NCBI RefSeq assembly: GCF_000253295.1 | Contig: NC_015717.1 | Span: forward strand, 3,224,001 to 3,288,000 | DNA length: 64,000 bases | Direction: 5' to 3' | Source: Hyphomicrobium sp. MC1 | GTDB taxonomy: Bacteria; Pseudomonadota; Alphaproteobacteria; Rhizobiales; Hyphomicrobiaceae | Part shown: positions 28,546-37,592 of the stretch, one piece after another | Position numbering within the stretch: the first letter of the stretch is position 1 | Layout of the letters: every line of letters begins with the position of its first letter | Position numbers and translations under genes: made by a program | The notes under the pieces: generated by a model | Database searches by the model: none | What the model was told of the DNA's origin: nothing | The model's input: only the letters and a program-made list of their open reading frames with translations

Positions 28546-28994
28546 TGCAAAATTCCCCTAATTCATTCGAGGGACATTCTTAAGCGGGCGCAAATGCATA
28601 GAAACGAAGAACATGTGAAGAGGATATTCACTTTGAAAAGCGCAACGGATTTCTGCTCAATCTTTTGCATCTTCTGGCCAACTCGCCAGTCGCTCTTGAG
28701 ACCTAACTGACTGTCTCGGCTTTAACGGATGCACAAGGCCGAATCCGCCAGTGAGGCGGGCCATCCCGATTACCGCAGCCGCGATTCATTTTGCAGATTT
28801 TGCGTAGCTGGGCACACACGCGTTGCCACCAAGCAACCCAATCTCGACGGCGAGGCGAACATCGCTTCGAGACCTGAGGCCTATTGCCGACGACTAGCTC
28901 AGCCGTTGTCCCGCCGATGGGCTTTCTAGGCTTTCGCCGGACTGGCGAGCCCGCGCTCTGTTGAGAATTGGATCTTCAGCAGAGGCGCCTACCG
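28546..28994. other. Intergenic region, no gene seen
   Basis: This 449-bp gap lies between the end of the SUMF1 gene and the start of the SsuA-type operon, both on the minus strand, so it should carry the operon promoter near 28560-28680. Short plus-strand frames here look non-coding. Confidence 0.4.
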
Positions 28995-29945
28995 TCAAAG
29001 GCTGAGCGCCACTCGGAGACCGACGTTCGTCATACGATTGTGCTCATTCGCCCAGCGCCGCTGGGCACAACGCAAGACGTCGGCGTCGCCGCTCCACGAG
29101 CCGCCTCGCAAAATCCGTCGATCGGAATGCTCTGCGGTCCAAGCCGATCCGTTTGACGGAGCTCCCACATAATTGGGATGCCAGCTGTCCGCGCACCACT
29201 CCCACACGTTACCGAGTTGGTCGCAAACACCCCAAGGGTTTGCGGTTGAGCTGGAAACGGAATCTGTTCCGTTTCGGACTTGGTCAAATGCACTATCGCG
29301 TGCCGCGACGTCGTGGTCATAGCGGGCAAAGCTGTTCGAAATATCCGAGCCCCACCAATAAGCGGTCGTGGTGCCAGCCCGAGCAACGTACTCCCACTCC
29401 GCTTCACTTGGCAGGCGATAACGGCGACCCGTCAACGCGGTCAACCATTCAACGTAGCGAGATGCATCTTCAAAGTTCACGCACGTGACGGGATGCGTGT
29501 CACCTTGAGGAAATCCGGGACAATCCCACCTCGCGGATTCAAGATGCTCCATTCCATAGCCGTTCCACTCAAACGCTCCGGGTATCCATTCGCCGATAGT
29601 TTGCGCGAACTGCGCGAATTCCCTGCATGTCACCGGAAAAACCCCGATTGCAAAGGGCTTCTCGAAAACGACTTCATGCCTCGGGCCTTCGTTCACTCCT
29701 CGGAACGACTCCTCCTCTGGAGAGCCCATGACGAATCGACCAGCGGGAACGACGCGCATCAGCGGCGACCAATCGTAATCGCGAAATATGTCCTCGGTTA
29801 TCGGGGAGGTTTCTGTGCGTCTCCTCCCGCTCCGAAGATCCGATTGAGGCGCTATCTCGGCGCGATCGGCAAACCGATATTCGGCATACGCCGCTCCAGT
29901 ACGAATAAGTCTGGCAGTGGACTCGTGTTGTTGAATGCCGACCAT
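28995..29945 (-). CDS. SUMF1/formylglycine-generating-enzyme-like domain protein
   Basis: This 316-residue protein has a SUMF1 (FGE-sulfatase) domain from about residue 60: VPAGRFVMGSP, EAEWEYVARAGTTTAYWWG, DQLGNVWEWC and RILRGGSWSG. True FGE converts a sulfatase cysteine to formylglycine using two cysteines just after GGS. In this protein that segment reads SGDADVLRCAQRR, so both catalytic cysteines appear to be missing. It may have lost that activity or belong to another SUMF1 subgroup. No sulfatase gene is in the window. The first 55 residues are not part of the domain, so the start is uncertain. Confidence 0.8.
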   Translation of the reverse strand: MVGIQQHESTARLIRTGAAYAEYRFADRAEIAPQSDLRSGRRRTETSPITEDIFRDYDWSPLMRVVPAGRFVMGSPEEESFRGVNEGPRHEVVFEKPFAIGVFPVTCREFAQFAQTIGEWIPGAFEWNGYGMEHLESARWDCPGFPQGDTHPVTCVNFEDASRYVEWLTALTGRRYRLPSEAEWEYVARAGTTTAYWWGSDISNSFARYDHDVAARDSAFDQVRNGTDSVSSSTANPWGVCDQLGNVWEWCADSWHPNYVGAPSNGSAWTAEHSDRRILRGGSWSGDADVLRCAQRRWANEHNRMTNVGLRVALSL

Positions 29946-30204
29946 TTCACACTCGCATTGATCGCGCTGGTGCTTGCGAGACTATGTCTCTACGGGCCCC
30001 GTCCAAACAAAAAATCGCTCATAAGCTTTTTAGAGCATCACACGAGCACCAAAACGGCGGAAGGCGCATGGGGTTCTGGTCTGCCACGAAAAGGAATAAG
30101 CAAGCGACGCATATCGACCGCAAAAAAACTTCGTAGACGATGGTCTCTCCAGACTGCAGCCTCAGCCGCCATTAGGGAACAAAAAAAACTTTGCTGAGGG
30201 GATT

Positions 30205-31155
30205 ATGGATCGCAGGCGTTTTCTAGCCGTCGGCTTGGCGACGGCGCTGGTTGCAGGGCCGATAAGCCACCGTCTTCACGCGGAACCACAACACGAAGTC
30301 CGTATCGGATATCAAAAGAACGGTATTCTCGTCATCGCTCGCCAACAGGGCATTCTCGAACGACGCCTGGCGAAGCTCAACGCAACGGTCAAATGGGTCG
30401 AGTTCAGCTCGGGGCCGCCGTTGCTGGAGGCGCTCGGAGCCGGAAGTATCGATCTCGGCCAGGTCGGGGATGCTCCGCCAATTTTCGCACAGGCTGCGGG
30501 CGCAAACCTCGTTTACGTTGCCGGTCAGGCGATTACCAACGGCCAAGGCATCCTTGTCAAAGCGAACTCGCCAATACATACCCTCGCTGATCTCAAGGGC
30601 AAACGAATAACCTTCACCAAAGGGTCCAGTGCCCACACGGTGGTGTTGCTCGCACTCGAGAAGGCAGGTCTCACCTATGGCGATATTAAACCTGTCTATC
30701 TCAGCCCACCTGACGCCGCCGCGGCCTTCGGAAACGACAGCGTCGACGCCTGGACGGTCTGGGATCCGTTCTTTGCGGTTGGCGAAGTCAAGTATGGCGG
30801 CCGGATTCTCGTGAAGCCTTCGGATCTCGCCACGACGAATTCTTTCTACATCGCCAACAAAGCCTTTGCCAAAGACAACGCTGAGCTATTACGCGCAGCG
30901 CTCGATGGACTGGACGAAACCGCGAAGTGGGCCGACGATCACCGTTCTGATGTAGCAAAGTCTCTCGCAGCAGTAACGGGGCTTGACCTTCATACCCAGA
31001 CGATTGCCGCAAACCGGTCGACGTTTGCGGTCGGAAAAATTTCGGAAGACATCATTGAATCGCAACAGCGTCTCGCTGATCGCTTCCTGAAGCTTGGCCT
31101 CATACCGAGGCCGATCGTCGTAAAAGACACCGTTTGGAATGCACCACAATCCTGA
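30205..31155 (+). CDS. Aliphatic sulfonate ABC substrate-binding protein, SsuA (copy 1)
   Basis: This 316-residue periplasmic binding protein has a signal peptide (MDRRRFLAVGLATALVAG). Family motifs are VRIGYQKNGIL, VKWVEFSSGPPLLEALGAG and VDAWTVWDPFFA. GAGGGG precedes the ATG. It heads a plus-strand ssu operon and is followed 83 nt later by a close paralogue, suggesting gene duplication with two ligand ranges for one permease. Confidence 0.9.
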   Translation: MDRRRFLAVGLATALVAGPISHRLHAEPQHEVRIGYQKNGILVIARQQGILERRLAKLNATVKWVEFSSGPPLLEALGAGSIDLGQVGDAPPIFAQAAGANLVYVAGQAITNGQGILVKANSPIHTLADLKGKRITFTKGSSAHTVVLLALEKAGLTYGDIKPVYLSPPDAAAAFGNDSVDAWTVWDPFFAVGEVKYGGRILVKPSDLATTNSFYIANKAFAKDNAELLRAALDGLDETAKWADDHRSDVAKSLAAVTGLDLHTQTIAANRSTFAVGKISEDIIESQQRLADRFLKLGLIPRPIVVKDTVWNAPQS

Positions 31156-31238
31156 ACGCGAATACGAGGACGCACATTTCCTGATGTGGTCCGGCCGTTC
31201 GCGTTTGGAAGAAAGCACTTCTTTTAAGGAGAGAGAGA

Positions 31239-32189
31239 ATGGAATTTACCCGTCGGACATTTGGATTGGCGATCATGGGCGCGATAGCACTCAACATCGC
31301 AAGCCCCGTCGCACGTGCCGAAGACAAGGTTATCCGCATTGGATATCAGAAGTACGGAAACGCGATCCTTCTGAAGGCCAAAGGGACGCTTGAGCCAAAA
31401 CTCGCAGCCATTGGCTATAAAGTCACCTGGACTGAGTTCCCCTTCGGACCGCCGTTGCTCGAGGCGATCAATGCGGGTGCAATTGACTTCGGCCACACCG
31501 GCGAAGCGCCACCCGTGTTCGCTCAAGCCGCGGGAAGTTCGATTGTGTACATCGCGAACGAACCCCCAGCGCCCGATGGCGAGGCCATCCTCGTCCCGAA
31601 GGACAGCCCGATCAAATCGGTCGCCGAGCTGAAAGGCAAGAAAGTCGCCTACGCCAAGGGATCCAACTCGAATTATTTCGCGGTCAAGGCTTTAGAGAAG
31701 GCCGGTATCAAGTACGGCGAGTTCGAACCCGTCCATCTTGCGCCGGCAGATGCGCGCGCTGCGTTCGAAAGCGGAAAGGTCGACGCCTGGGCTATTTGGG
31801 ATCCCTACTATGCGTCGGCTGAAGCTGCGGGTAATGCGCGCGTCCTCACCACCGGCAAGGGCATCGTCTCAAACCACCAGTTCTTCCTTGCGAGCAAGGC
31901 ATACGCGGATGCCAACGCTAAGGCGATCGACGTCGTGTTGCACGAATTGAAAGCAGTCGACGACTGGGTGAAATCCAATCCAAAAGCAGCGGCAGACCAG
32001 TTAAGCCCGCCGATCGGCATTCCTGCGCCCGTCCTTGAAGCCGCACTTGTGCGCCAGTCCTATGGGATCAAGCCGCTCGACGATGCCGTCATTGCAGAAC
32101 AGCAAAGCATTGCGGATCAGTTCCATGCTCTTGGTCTACTGCCAAAGGCGATCAAGGTGAATGAAATCGTCTGGAGAGCAGGTTCATGA
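31239..32189 (+). CDS. ssuA: Aliphatic sulfonate ABC substrate-binding protein, SsuA (copy 2)
   Basis: This is a second 316-residue SsuA-type binding protein with signal peptide (ending SPVARAED), VIRIGYQKYGN, VTWTEFPFGPPLLEAINAG and VDAWAIWDPYYAS. AAGGAGAG precedes the ATG. Its stop overlaps the SsuD start by 4 nt (ATGA), so it is translationally coupled to ssuD. Its sequence is closer to canonical SsuA than copy 1. Confidence 0.9.
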   Translation: MEFTRRTFGLAIMGAIALNIASPVARAEDKVIRIGYQKYGNAILLKAKGTLEPKLAAIGYKVTWTEFPFGPPLLEAINAGAIDFGHTGEAPPVFAQAAGSSIVYIANEPPAPDGEAILVPKDSPIKSVAELKGKKVAYAKGSNSNYFAVKALEKAGIKYGEFEPVHLAPADARAAFESGKVDAWAIWDPYYASAEAAGNARVLTTGKGIVSNHQFFLASKAYADANAKAIDVVLHELKAVDDWVKSNPKAAADQLSPPIGIPAPVLEAALVRQSYGIKPLDDAVIAEQQSIADQFHALGLLPKAIKVNEIVWRAGS

Positions 32190-33364
32190 GCTCGTCCAAT
32201 GCCGAAGGGATCAATGTCCTTTGGTTTTTACCGACGCACGGAGACGGCCGCTTCCTTGGCACTGCCTTGGGCGGCCGCGGCGTCGACCTCAAATACCTAC
32301 GCCAAATTGCGCAGGCCGCGGACGATCTCGGTTATTACGGAGTGCTCATTCCAACGGGCCGCAGCTGTGAGGACTCCTGGATTGTAGCATCGGCGCTCGC
32401 ACCGTTGACCGAGCGCCTGCACTTTCTCGTGGCCGCACGGCCTGGCCTCGTATCTGCTGCAGTGGCCGCCCGAATGGCGGCAACGCTTGATCGAATTTCC
32501 AACGGTCGCGTACTTATCAACGTCGTGACCGGCGGCGACCCTGTCGAAAACAAAGGCGACGGTTTGTTTCTCGATCACACGGAACGTTACGAGGTGACCG
32601 AGGAATTTCTCGACGTTTTCAAGGCTCTCCTCGCGGGCGAGACCGTCAACTACTCGGGCAAGCACCTCAAATTCGAGGACAGCCGACTGCTTTTTCCTCC
32701 CGTGCAGGAGGGAGGGCTTCCTATTTATTTCGGTGGCTCATCGGCTCCTGCCGTCGACGTTGCGGCTCGTAGCGCGGATGTCGTTCTAACGTGGGGTGAG
32801 CCACCAAAGGACGTCGCGAATAAGATAGCGTTGTTCAAAGCCGCGGCAGGGGCAAAGGGGCGAACTGTTCGATTTGGCATCCGTCTCCATGTCATCGTCA
32901 GAGATACCGCCGCCGAGGCTTGGAAAGCCGCTGACGAGCTTATTTCGCACGTCAGCGACGAGACAATCGCCGCCGCGCAGAAGATTTTTTCTCGCCTCGA
33001 TTCCGTCGGCCAGCAGCGGATGCTCGCGCTCCATCAGGGACAGCGGGGCAACCTCGAAGTCAGTCCCAATCTCTGGGCAGGCGTCGGCCTCGTTCGCGGA
33101 GGGGCTGGCACTGCACTTGTCGGAGATCCAGAAACAGTTGCTGCACGTATCAAGGAGTATCGAGATCTAGGCATCGAGACATTCATCCTGTCGGGCTACC
33201 CACATCTCGAAGAGGCCTATCGCTTTACCGAACTGGTCTTCCCGCTCCTTCCCTTGACTCATGCGCGGCATGTCGAACGGGGCACGGTCAATACAGGACC
33301 GTTCGGGGAGACAATTGCCAACGACATTCGTCCAAGTGCACTCAAGCAAGCATCGCAATCATGA
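32186..33364 (+). CDS. ssuD: FMNH2-dependent alkanesulfonate monooxygenase
   Basis: This 392-residue enzyme matches SsuD in length and motifs: VLWFLPTHGDGRFLG at the start, LIPTGRSCEDSW, RPGLVSAAVAARMAATLDR, LINVVTGGDP and DVVLTWGEPP. SsuD uses FMNH2 and O2 to split C1 or longer alkanesulfonates to aldehyde and sulfite in the cytoplasm during sulfur limitation. It is coupled by 4-nt overlaps to ssuA upstream and ssuC downstream. The usual reductase partner SsuE is absent from this operon. Confidence 0.95.
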   Translation: MSSSNAEGINVLWFLPTHGDGRFLGTALGGRGVDLKYLRQIAQAADDLGYYGVLIPTGRSCEDSWIVASALAPLTERLHFLVAARPGLVSAAVAARMAATLDRISNGRVLINVVTGGDPVENKGDGLFLDHTERYEVTEEFLDVFKALLAGETVNYSGKHLKFEDSRLLFPPVQEGGLPIYFGGSSAPAVDVAARSADVVLTWGEPPKDVANKIALFKAAAGAKGRTVRFGIRLHVIVRDTAAEAWKAADELISHVSDETIAAAQKIFSRLDSVGQQRMLALHQGQRGNLEVSPNLWAGVGLVRGGAGTALVGDPETVAARIKEYRDLGIETFILSGYPHLEEAYRFTELVFPLLPLTHARHVERGTVNTGPFGETIANDIRPSALKQASQS

Positions 33365-34158
33365 GCATTTGGCGACGTGGTGGCTCGTGGTGGCGCGACG
33401 TCCTTTGGCCCTGGGCACTTCCCGTAGCGTTATTGATAACTTGGGAGGGTGCATGCCGGGCCGGCCTCATATCAAACCGCATTCTCCCTGCGCCGTCGGA
33501 CGTCGCGCTCGCCGGATGGCACCTATCGCGAACCGGTGAGCTTTGGAGCAATATGGCGGTGAGTTTTCTGCGCGCCATGACCGGTCTTGCGATCGGTGGA
33601 TCGCTCGGATTTTTTTTCGGTTTGGCCAATGGCTTGTCGCGAAATTCCGAGAAGACAACGGATACGCTACTTCAAATGGTGCGGAACGTTCCTCATCTGG
33701 CATTGATTCCGCTGGTCATCCTTTGGTTCGGCATCGGCGAGACAGCAAAAATCTTTCTTGTCGTCCTTGGCGTTTTCTTTCCGATTTACATCAACACACT
33801 TCACGGCATCCGCACCGTCGATCCGCAACTCATCGAGATGGGCCGTGTCTACGGAATGACCAACACCGAGCTTTTCTCGCGGGTCATCCTTCCGGGCGCG
33901 TTGCCATCAATTTTTGTCGGTCTGCGCTATGCGCTTGGCTTCATGTGGCTGACACTGATTGTCGCCGAAACCATCGCCGCCTCATCCGGTATCGGTTACA
34001 TGGCGATGCAGGCTCGCGAATTTTTGCTGGTCGATGTCGTCGTCCTCAGTATCCTGATTTACGCGTTGCTAGGCAAAGTTGCCGATGGCGCCGCGCGTTT
34101 TCTCGAACGGACTTTCCTCAGCTGGCATCCGTCCTTTCAAGCAACGCCACACGAGTGA
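33361..34158 (+). CDS. ssuC: Alkanesulfonate ABC transporter permease
   Basis: This is a 265-residue permease with about six helices and EAA-type loop EMGRVYGMTNTELFSRVILPGALP. It overlaps ssuD by 4 nt and ends 2 nt before ssuB. Operon order ssuA-ssuA-ssuD-ssuC-ssuB matches the enterobacterial ssuEADCB apart from the missing ssuE. Confidence 0.93.
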   Translation: MSIWRRGGSWWRDVLWPWALPVALLITWEGACRAGLISNRILPAPSDVALAGWHLSRTGELWSNMAVSFLRAMTGLAIGGSLGFFFGLANGLSRNSEKTTDTLLQMVRNVPHLALIPLVILWFGIGETAKIFLVVLGVFFPIYINTLHGIRTVDPQLIEMGRVYGMTNTELFSRVILPGALPSIFVGLRYALGFMWLTLIVAETIAASSGIGYMAMQAREFLLVDVVVLSILIYALLGKVADGAARFLERTFLSWHPSFQATPHE

Positions 34159-34160
34159 CC

Positions 34161-34994
34161 ATGATGGATTCGATACGCTTGGCTGACGACGACGCCATAG
34201 TAAATTGGACGGCCTCTCATCGTGACGCCGTGTCTTACGTCCCTGGCCTCAGTCTGACAGTGCGGAATCTTCGCATATCCTTCAAAGACCGCGAAGTTCT
34301 GAACGGACTGAATTTCCATATCCCGGCGGGTCAGTTTGTTGCCATTGTCGGCAAGAGCGGATGTGGAAAGAGCACCCTTCTCCGATTGATTGTCGGCCTC
34401 GATCGGCCCTCAGGTGGCGAATTCTGGTTCGGAGCAGATTCGAAGGCGGCGTGGGATGAACACACCGTCCGCGTCATGTTCCAAGAACCTCGTCTGCTCC
34501 CTTGGGCGCGCGTCATTTCCAATGTTGAGGTTGGACTAGGTCGCGATCGGCGTTCGTCCGGCGCGCGAGAGCTGGCTCTTGCCACCCTTCAAAAAGTCGG
34601 CCTCGGGGACCGCCGAGAAGAATGGCCGTCGGTACTCTCCGGAGGACAACGCCAGCGGGTTGCTCTTGCTCGCGCACTCGTCTCCCGGCCTCAGATCCTG
34701 GCGCTCGACGAGCCGCTGGGTGCGCTCGATGCGCTGACGCGGATCTCTATGCAGAAACTGCTCGAGCATGTGTGGCGCGACCAAGGATTCACCGCCTTGC
34801 TAGTGACTCATGACGTCGCCGAAGCGATCACGCTTGCTGATCGTGTACTGCTCATTGAAAACGGCACCGTCAAGCTCGATCTTACGGTCGATATACCGCG
34901 ACCTCGCTCTCGCGGATCGGTCGAAGTCGGCAAGCTGGAGAGCCGAATCCTCGATGAGCTGTTTCAGGAAGTGCGTGCGGGTGAGGACGCATAG
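34161..34994 (+). CDS. ssuB: Alkanesulfonate ABC transporter ATP-binding protein
   Basis: From ATG 34161 (or 34164) this encodes about 277 residues. Walker A is GKSGCGKSTLL, signature LSGGQRQR, Walker B LALDEPLGALD and H-loop VTHDVAEAITLADR. The same frame stays open far upstream through ssuC, but only the part after 34161 is the real gene. It completes the ssu operon. Confidence 0.92.
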   Translation: MMDSIRLADDDAIVNWTASHRDAVSYVPGLSLTVRNLRISFKDREVLNGLNFHIPAGQFVAIVGKSGCGKSTLLRLIVGLDRPSGGEFWFGADSKAAWDEHTVRVMFQEPRLLPWARVISNVEVGLGRDRRSSGARELALATLQKVGLGDRREEWPSVLSGGQRQRVALARALVSRPQILALDEPLGALDALTRISMQKLLEHVWRDQGFTALLVTHDVAEAITLADRVLLIENGTVKLDLTVDIPRPRSRGSVEVGKLESRILDELFQEVRAGEDA

Positions 34995-35511
34995 CGCCGC
35001 GAATTTTTCGCTTTGCGTGCATTTTCGGTACGCTGCGCCGTATTCCTTCGGCAACAATTTCTCAGCAAATAAATTGCCTACTGTTTTGGCTTGTTGCCTT
35101 TCGCATCTATTCGGACAGCATAGTCAGAACCAAAAGAAATATCCATATTATGATATGCGCAGGTGCTCGCCGACATTCGAGTACGAGGGCGAGAATTGCT
35201 GGAATATTTGCCTCAATTGATATCCGAAATTGGCTATTCCGCGATATTGCCATGACAGAAAGTAATTTGCTCTGGGTATCGCACCATTCGTCGCGTTCTT
35301 ATGAGCACTCGTTTGCTAATCGTCGGAAATAATCTCATTTCATATCCGAATTCCAATCAGCTTTAGTCCGCTTCCGTCGGAACTTCATTTAGGCACGGCG
35401 CTGCTCTGGGGGAGTCAGTCGTGTCCGCCGATCCCAGTCGTCTGCGTTCGCGCGGCCGGATCGTCGGCGATGAGGGAACCGAGTCATTTTTTTACTGTGG
35501 AGGTACCGGGA
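34995..35511. other. Intergenic region upstream of the porin gene
   Basis: This 517-bp gap between ssuB and the porin start is AT-rich from 35040 to 35340, consistent with a strong regulated promoter for an outer-membrane porin. I see no gene and no clean terminator hairpin. Confidence 0.4.
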
Positions 35512-36888
35512 ATGCTCGGGGGGACTAACAGAGCGAATATTGCACTCTGGCTCGCATTTGCAGGCGTTACTATTCCAAGTATCGGGACGGCGCAGGCCGC
35601 AGATCTTGGAGGTGATTGCTGCGCGGATCTAGAGGAGCGCGTTGCCGAACTTGAGGCAACGACCGCCCGCAAGGGAAACCGAAAAGTCTCTCTGACAGTG
35701 TCTGGCTTCATTAACGAAGCGCTACTGGTCTGGGATGACGGTAGAGAGCGTAATGCATACGTCGTCACGAACGAGACAGCACAGGATCGCGTCCGATTTC
35801 TCGGCGAAGCGCAGATTGCGAAGGGCTGGAGTGCTGGATATTTACTGGAACTCGGCATCCGTGGCGCTCGCGAAGATAGATCTTCGCAGGCTGGCCCATC
35901 ATCTGACAATGGCGTATCTGTCCGGCACAGCACTTGGTACTTGAGCGGGAAAGAGTACGGCAAAGTCTGGGTCGGTCAGACCTCTGATGCCGCCGACGGC
36001 ATTACTGAAATCAACCTCGCCAACACCAACCACTTTGCCTACACGAACAGCTGGGGCAACACTTTCGGCGATGGAGGCAATAGCTCCGGCTTCCTGATTC
36101 GCCGAAGAGATGGCGTTCTTTCCGGCGATCGCTGGGGTGCTTTCGTTGCACCGGGCGCTCAACAGTCTGCACCAGGTGAAGGCCATCGTTTCAACGTCGT
36201 CAAATATGATTCACCGACGATCGCCGGCTTCACAGCGTCGGCCGCCTGGGGTGAAGACGATCGATGGAACATCGCGCTACGTTACAAAGGCGAATTTTCC
36301 GGCTTTGAGCTTGCGGGTGGTGCCGCTTACACGGAATCCAATGATTTCACGACTCCTACTCACGTATCGTCCGTTAACCGCGGTGTCGGTCCCACGAGTG
36401 AAGTCGGGCTTAGCGGCTCAATTTTGCATACTGAGACCGGCCTCTATGCGTCTGGCGCCTGGGGTCGTTTGCACGACGCAGGACTTGATGACCTCTATCG
36501 TAGCAACGGCGTAACCGGAGACGTGGACGAAGATACCAGCTTCTGGACACTTCAGGCGGGTATCCAACGCAAGTTCATCCCGCTCGGGGCGACGACGTTC
36601 TTCGGAGAATATTTCCAGCTGGATCGGGGAGCAGGATTCCAAAGTTCAACAGCTCCACTTAGCGTGGCCTCGCTGTTCTCAAATCCGACCGGCGGTACTG
36701 CCGCCAACTTTGTCTCCAGTTCGGAACTTCGCGGCTGGAGCATTGGCCTCAATCAAAATCTGAGCGGCGTTGTCGACGTCTACCTTGACTACAAACACGT
36801 CGATATCGACGTCACCGCGGTGAACGGCAGAACGGCCAACACAGACCCGATCCAATTCTTCACCGCCGGTGCACAGATCAAGTTCTGA
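35512..36888 (+). CDS. Alphaproteobacterial Porin_2 family outer-membrane porin
   Basis: This protein of 458 residues starts at ATG 35512, preceded by GGAGG. A signal peptide (hydrophobic run ending IGTAQAADLGG) is followed by a short coiled stretch (LEERVAELEATTARKG) and then many amphipathic beta strands. It ends in aromatic ITxxF-like FTAGAQIKF, as in rhizobial Porin_2 proteins. It should form a general or anion-selective trimeric pore. Its position between ssuB and the CysB-like regulator suggests passage of organosulfur anions, which is inference. Confidence 0.87.
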   Translation: MLGGTNRANIALWLAFAGVTIPSIGTAQAADLGGDCCADLEERVAELEATTARKGNRKVSLTVSGFINEALLVWDDGRERNAYVVTNETAQDRVRFLGEAQIAKGWSAGYLLELGIRGAREDRSSQAGPSSDNGVSVRHSTWYLSGKEYGKVWVGQTSDAADGITEINLANTNHFAYTNSWGNTFGDGGNSSGFLIRRRDGVLSGDRWGAFVAPGAQQSAPGEGHRFNVVKYDSPTIAGFTASAAWGEDDRWNIALRYKGEFSGFELAGGAAYTESNDFTTPTHVSSVNRGVGPTSEVGLSGSILHTETGLYASGAWGRLHDAGLDDLYRSNGVTGDVDEDTSFWTLQAGIQRKFIPLGATTFFGEYFQLDRGAGFQSSTAPLSVASLFSNPTGGTAANFVSSSELRGWSIGLNQNLSGVVDVYLDYKHVDIDVTAVNGRTANTDPIQFFTAGAQIKF

Positions 36889-36951
36889 TCGTAAAGGATA
36901 AGACCTCTTTCGACCCCGTCTGTAGGTGATTTTCCTGATGCGATCTGACAG

Positions 36952-36985
36952 CGAGGGCCGCGTCCTGATGAGGGTGCGGCCCTCG
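36952..36985. terminator. Candidate bidirectional terminator hairpin
   Basis: Arms CGAGGGCCGC (36952-36961) and GCGGCCCTCG (36976-36985) form a perfect 10-bp stem with a 14-nt loop. It sits 63 nt after the porin stop and 20 nt from the stop of the convergent small gene. There is no T-tract on either side, so it may be a weak or Rho-assisted terminator. Confidence 0.5.
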
Positions 36986-37005
36986 AACTATCAGCGCCAA
37001 ACGCA

Positions 37006-37290
37006 TCAACTACCGTTCTCACGCATCGTGTCCCAAAAATCGACTGTTGCTTCTCTTAGCGTATTTTTGCAGTCACCTTCGCAGTCGATCCGCGTTCCAT
37101 GATGAAGGATGAGACTCCGACCATCGCGGGAGGCTACCTGCTTGGCGGTATAGCATCCGTTGGCATAGCGGCTACAGGCCGTAACCTCTCCGCGGTGTAG
37201 TTGGGCTTGCTGCCCGGCCGAAACCGGCATCGACGCCGCGGAGAAAAGGGGAATGAAGGCCAAGACGGCAGAGGCGAAGTGCATTTTCAT
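37006..37290 (-). CDS. Small secreted hypothetical protein
   Basis: This 94-residue protein has a signal peptide (MKMHFASAVLAFIPLFSAAS, cleavage near SAGQQ). The mature part has four cysteines, two in VTACSRYANGC and two in IDCEGDC, compatible with two disulfides in the periplasm. I do not recognise the family. It is convergent with the porin gene and divergent from the CysB-like regulator. Confidence 0.7.
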   Translation of the reverse strand: MKMHFASAVLAFIPLFSAASMPVSAGQQAQLHRGEVTACSRYANGCYTAKQVASRDGRSLILHHGTRIDCEGDCKNTLREATVDFWDTMRENGS

Positions 37291-37592
37291 TGGAGGACTC
37301 TCCTGCGTTATTCCTCCTTATAAAAAGTATATTACTCTCGAAGTTCAATCGTTATTACGACACGCCTGCAGTGTGAAAAACGCTTCTTTGTCCGCTATTT
37401 CGACGGTTTATCTGCTTCAACATCATCGGCAGAAAAGGCCTCGCCCGCTCTTTCTCGCCAGAATATACAAAGCAGAAGAATTTAATTGTCTCGTGCGGTG
37501 TTGTCATAACTTATGATGAGACAGACGCTCAGGGTCCTGCAGAGCTGCCGCAACTGGGGGGCGTGTAATGATGGGAAAATTTGAGGGGGGAG
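37291..37592. other. Divergent promoter region of the small secreted protein and LysR gene
   Basis: This 302-bp gap is markedly AT-rich (37310-37520) and has no coding sequence. It contains the TCATAA-N-TTATGA palindrome listed separately and a strong purine-rich ribosome site for the LysR gene at 37583-37590. Confidence 0.45.
37504..37516. promoter_or_regulatory. Palindrome upstream of the CysB-like gene
   Basis: TCATAA and TTATGA flank a single C, a perfect inverted repeat 77 nt before the regulator start. LysR proteins often autoregulate through such dyads; CysB-type sites contain ATAA/TTAT half-sites. Assignment is inference. Confidence 0.4.

Noticed and set aside
29280..30197. 305-codon plus-strand frame
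   Set aside because: It is the antisense shadow of the SUMF1 gene for most of its length and has no domain.
33543..34160. Upstream part of the open frame that continues into ssuB
   Set aside because: It lies entirely within ssuC in another frame and is rich in Arg, His and Cys; the real ssuB start is at 34161.
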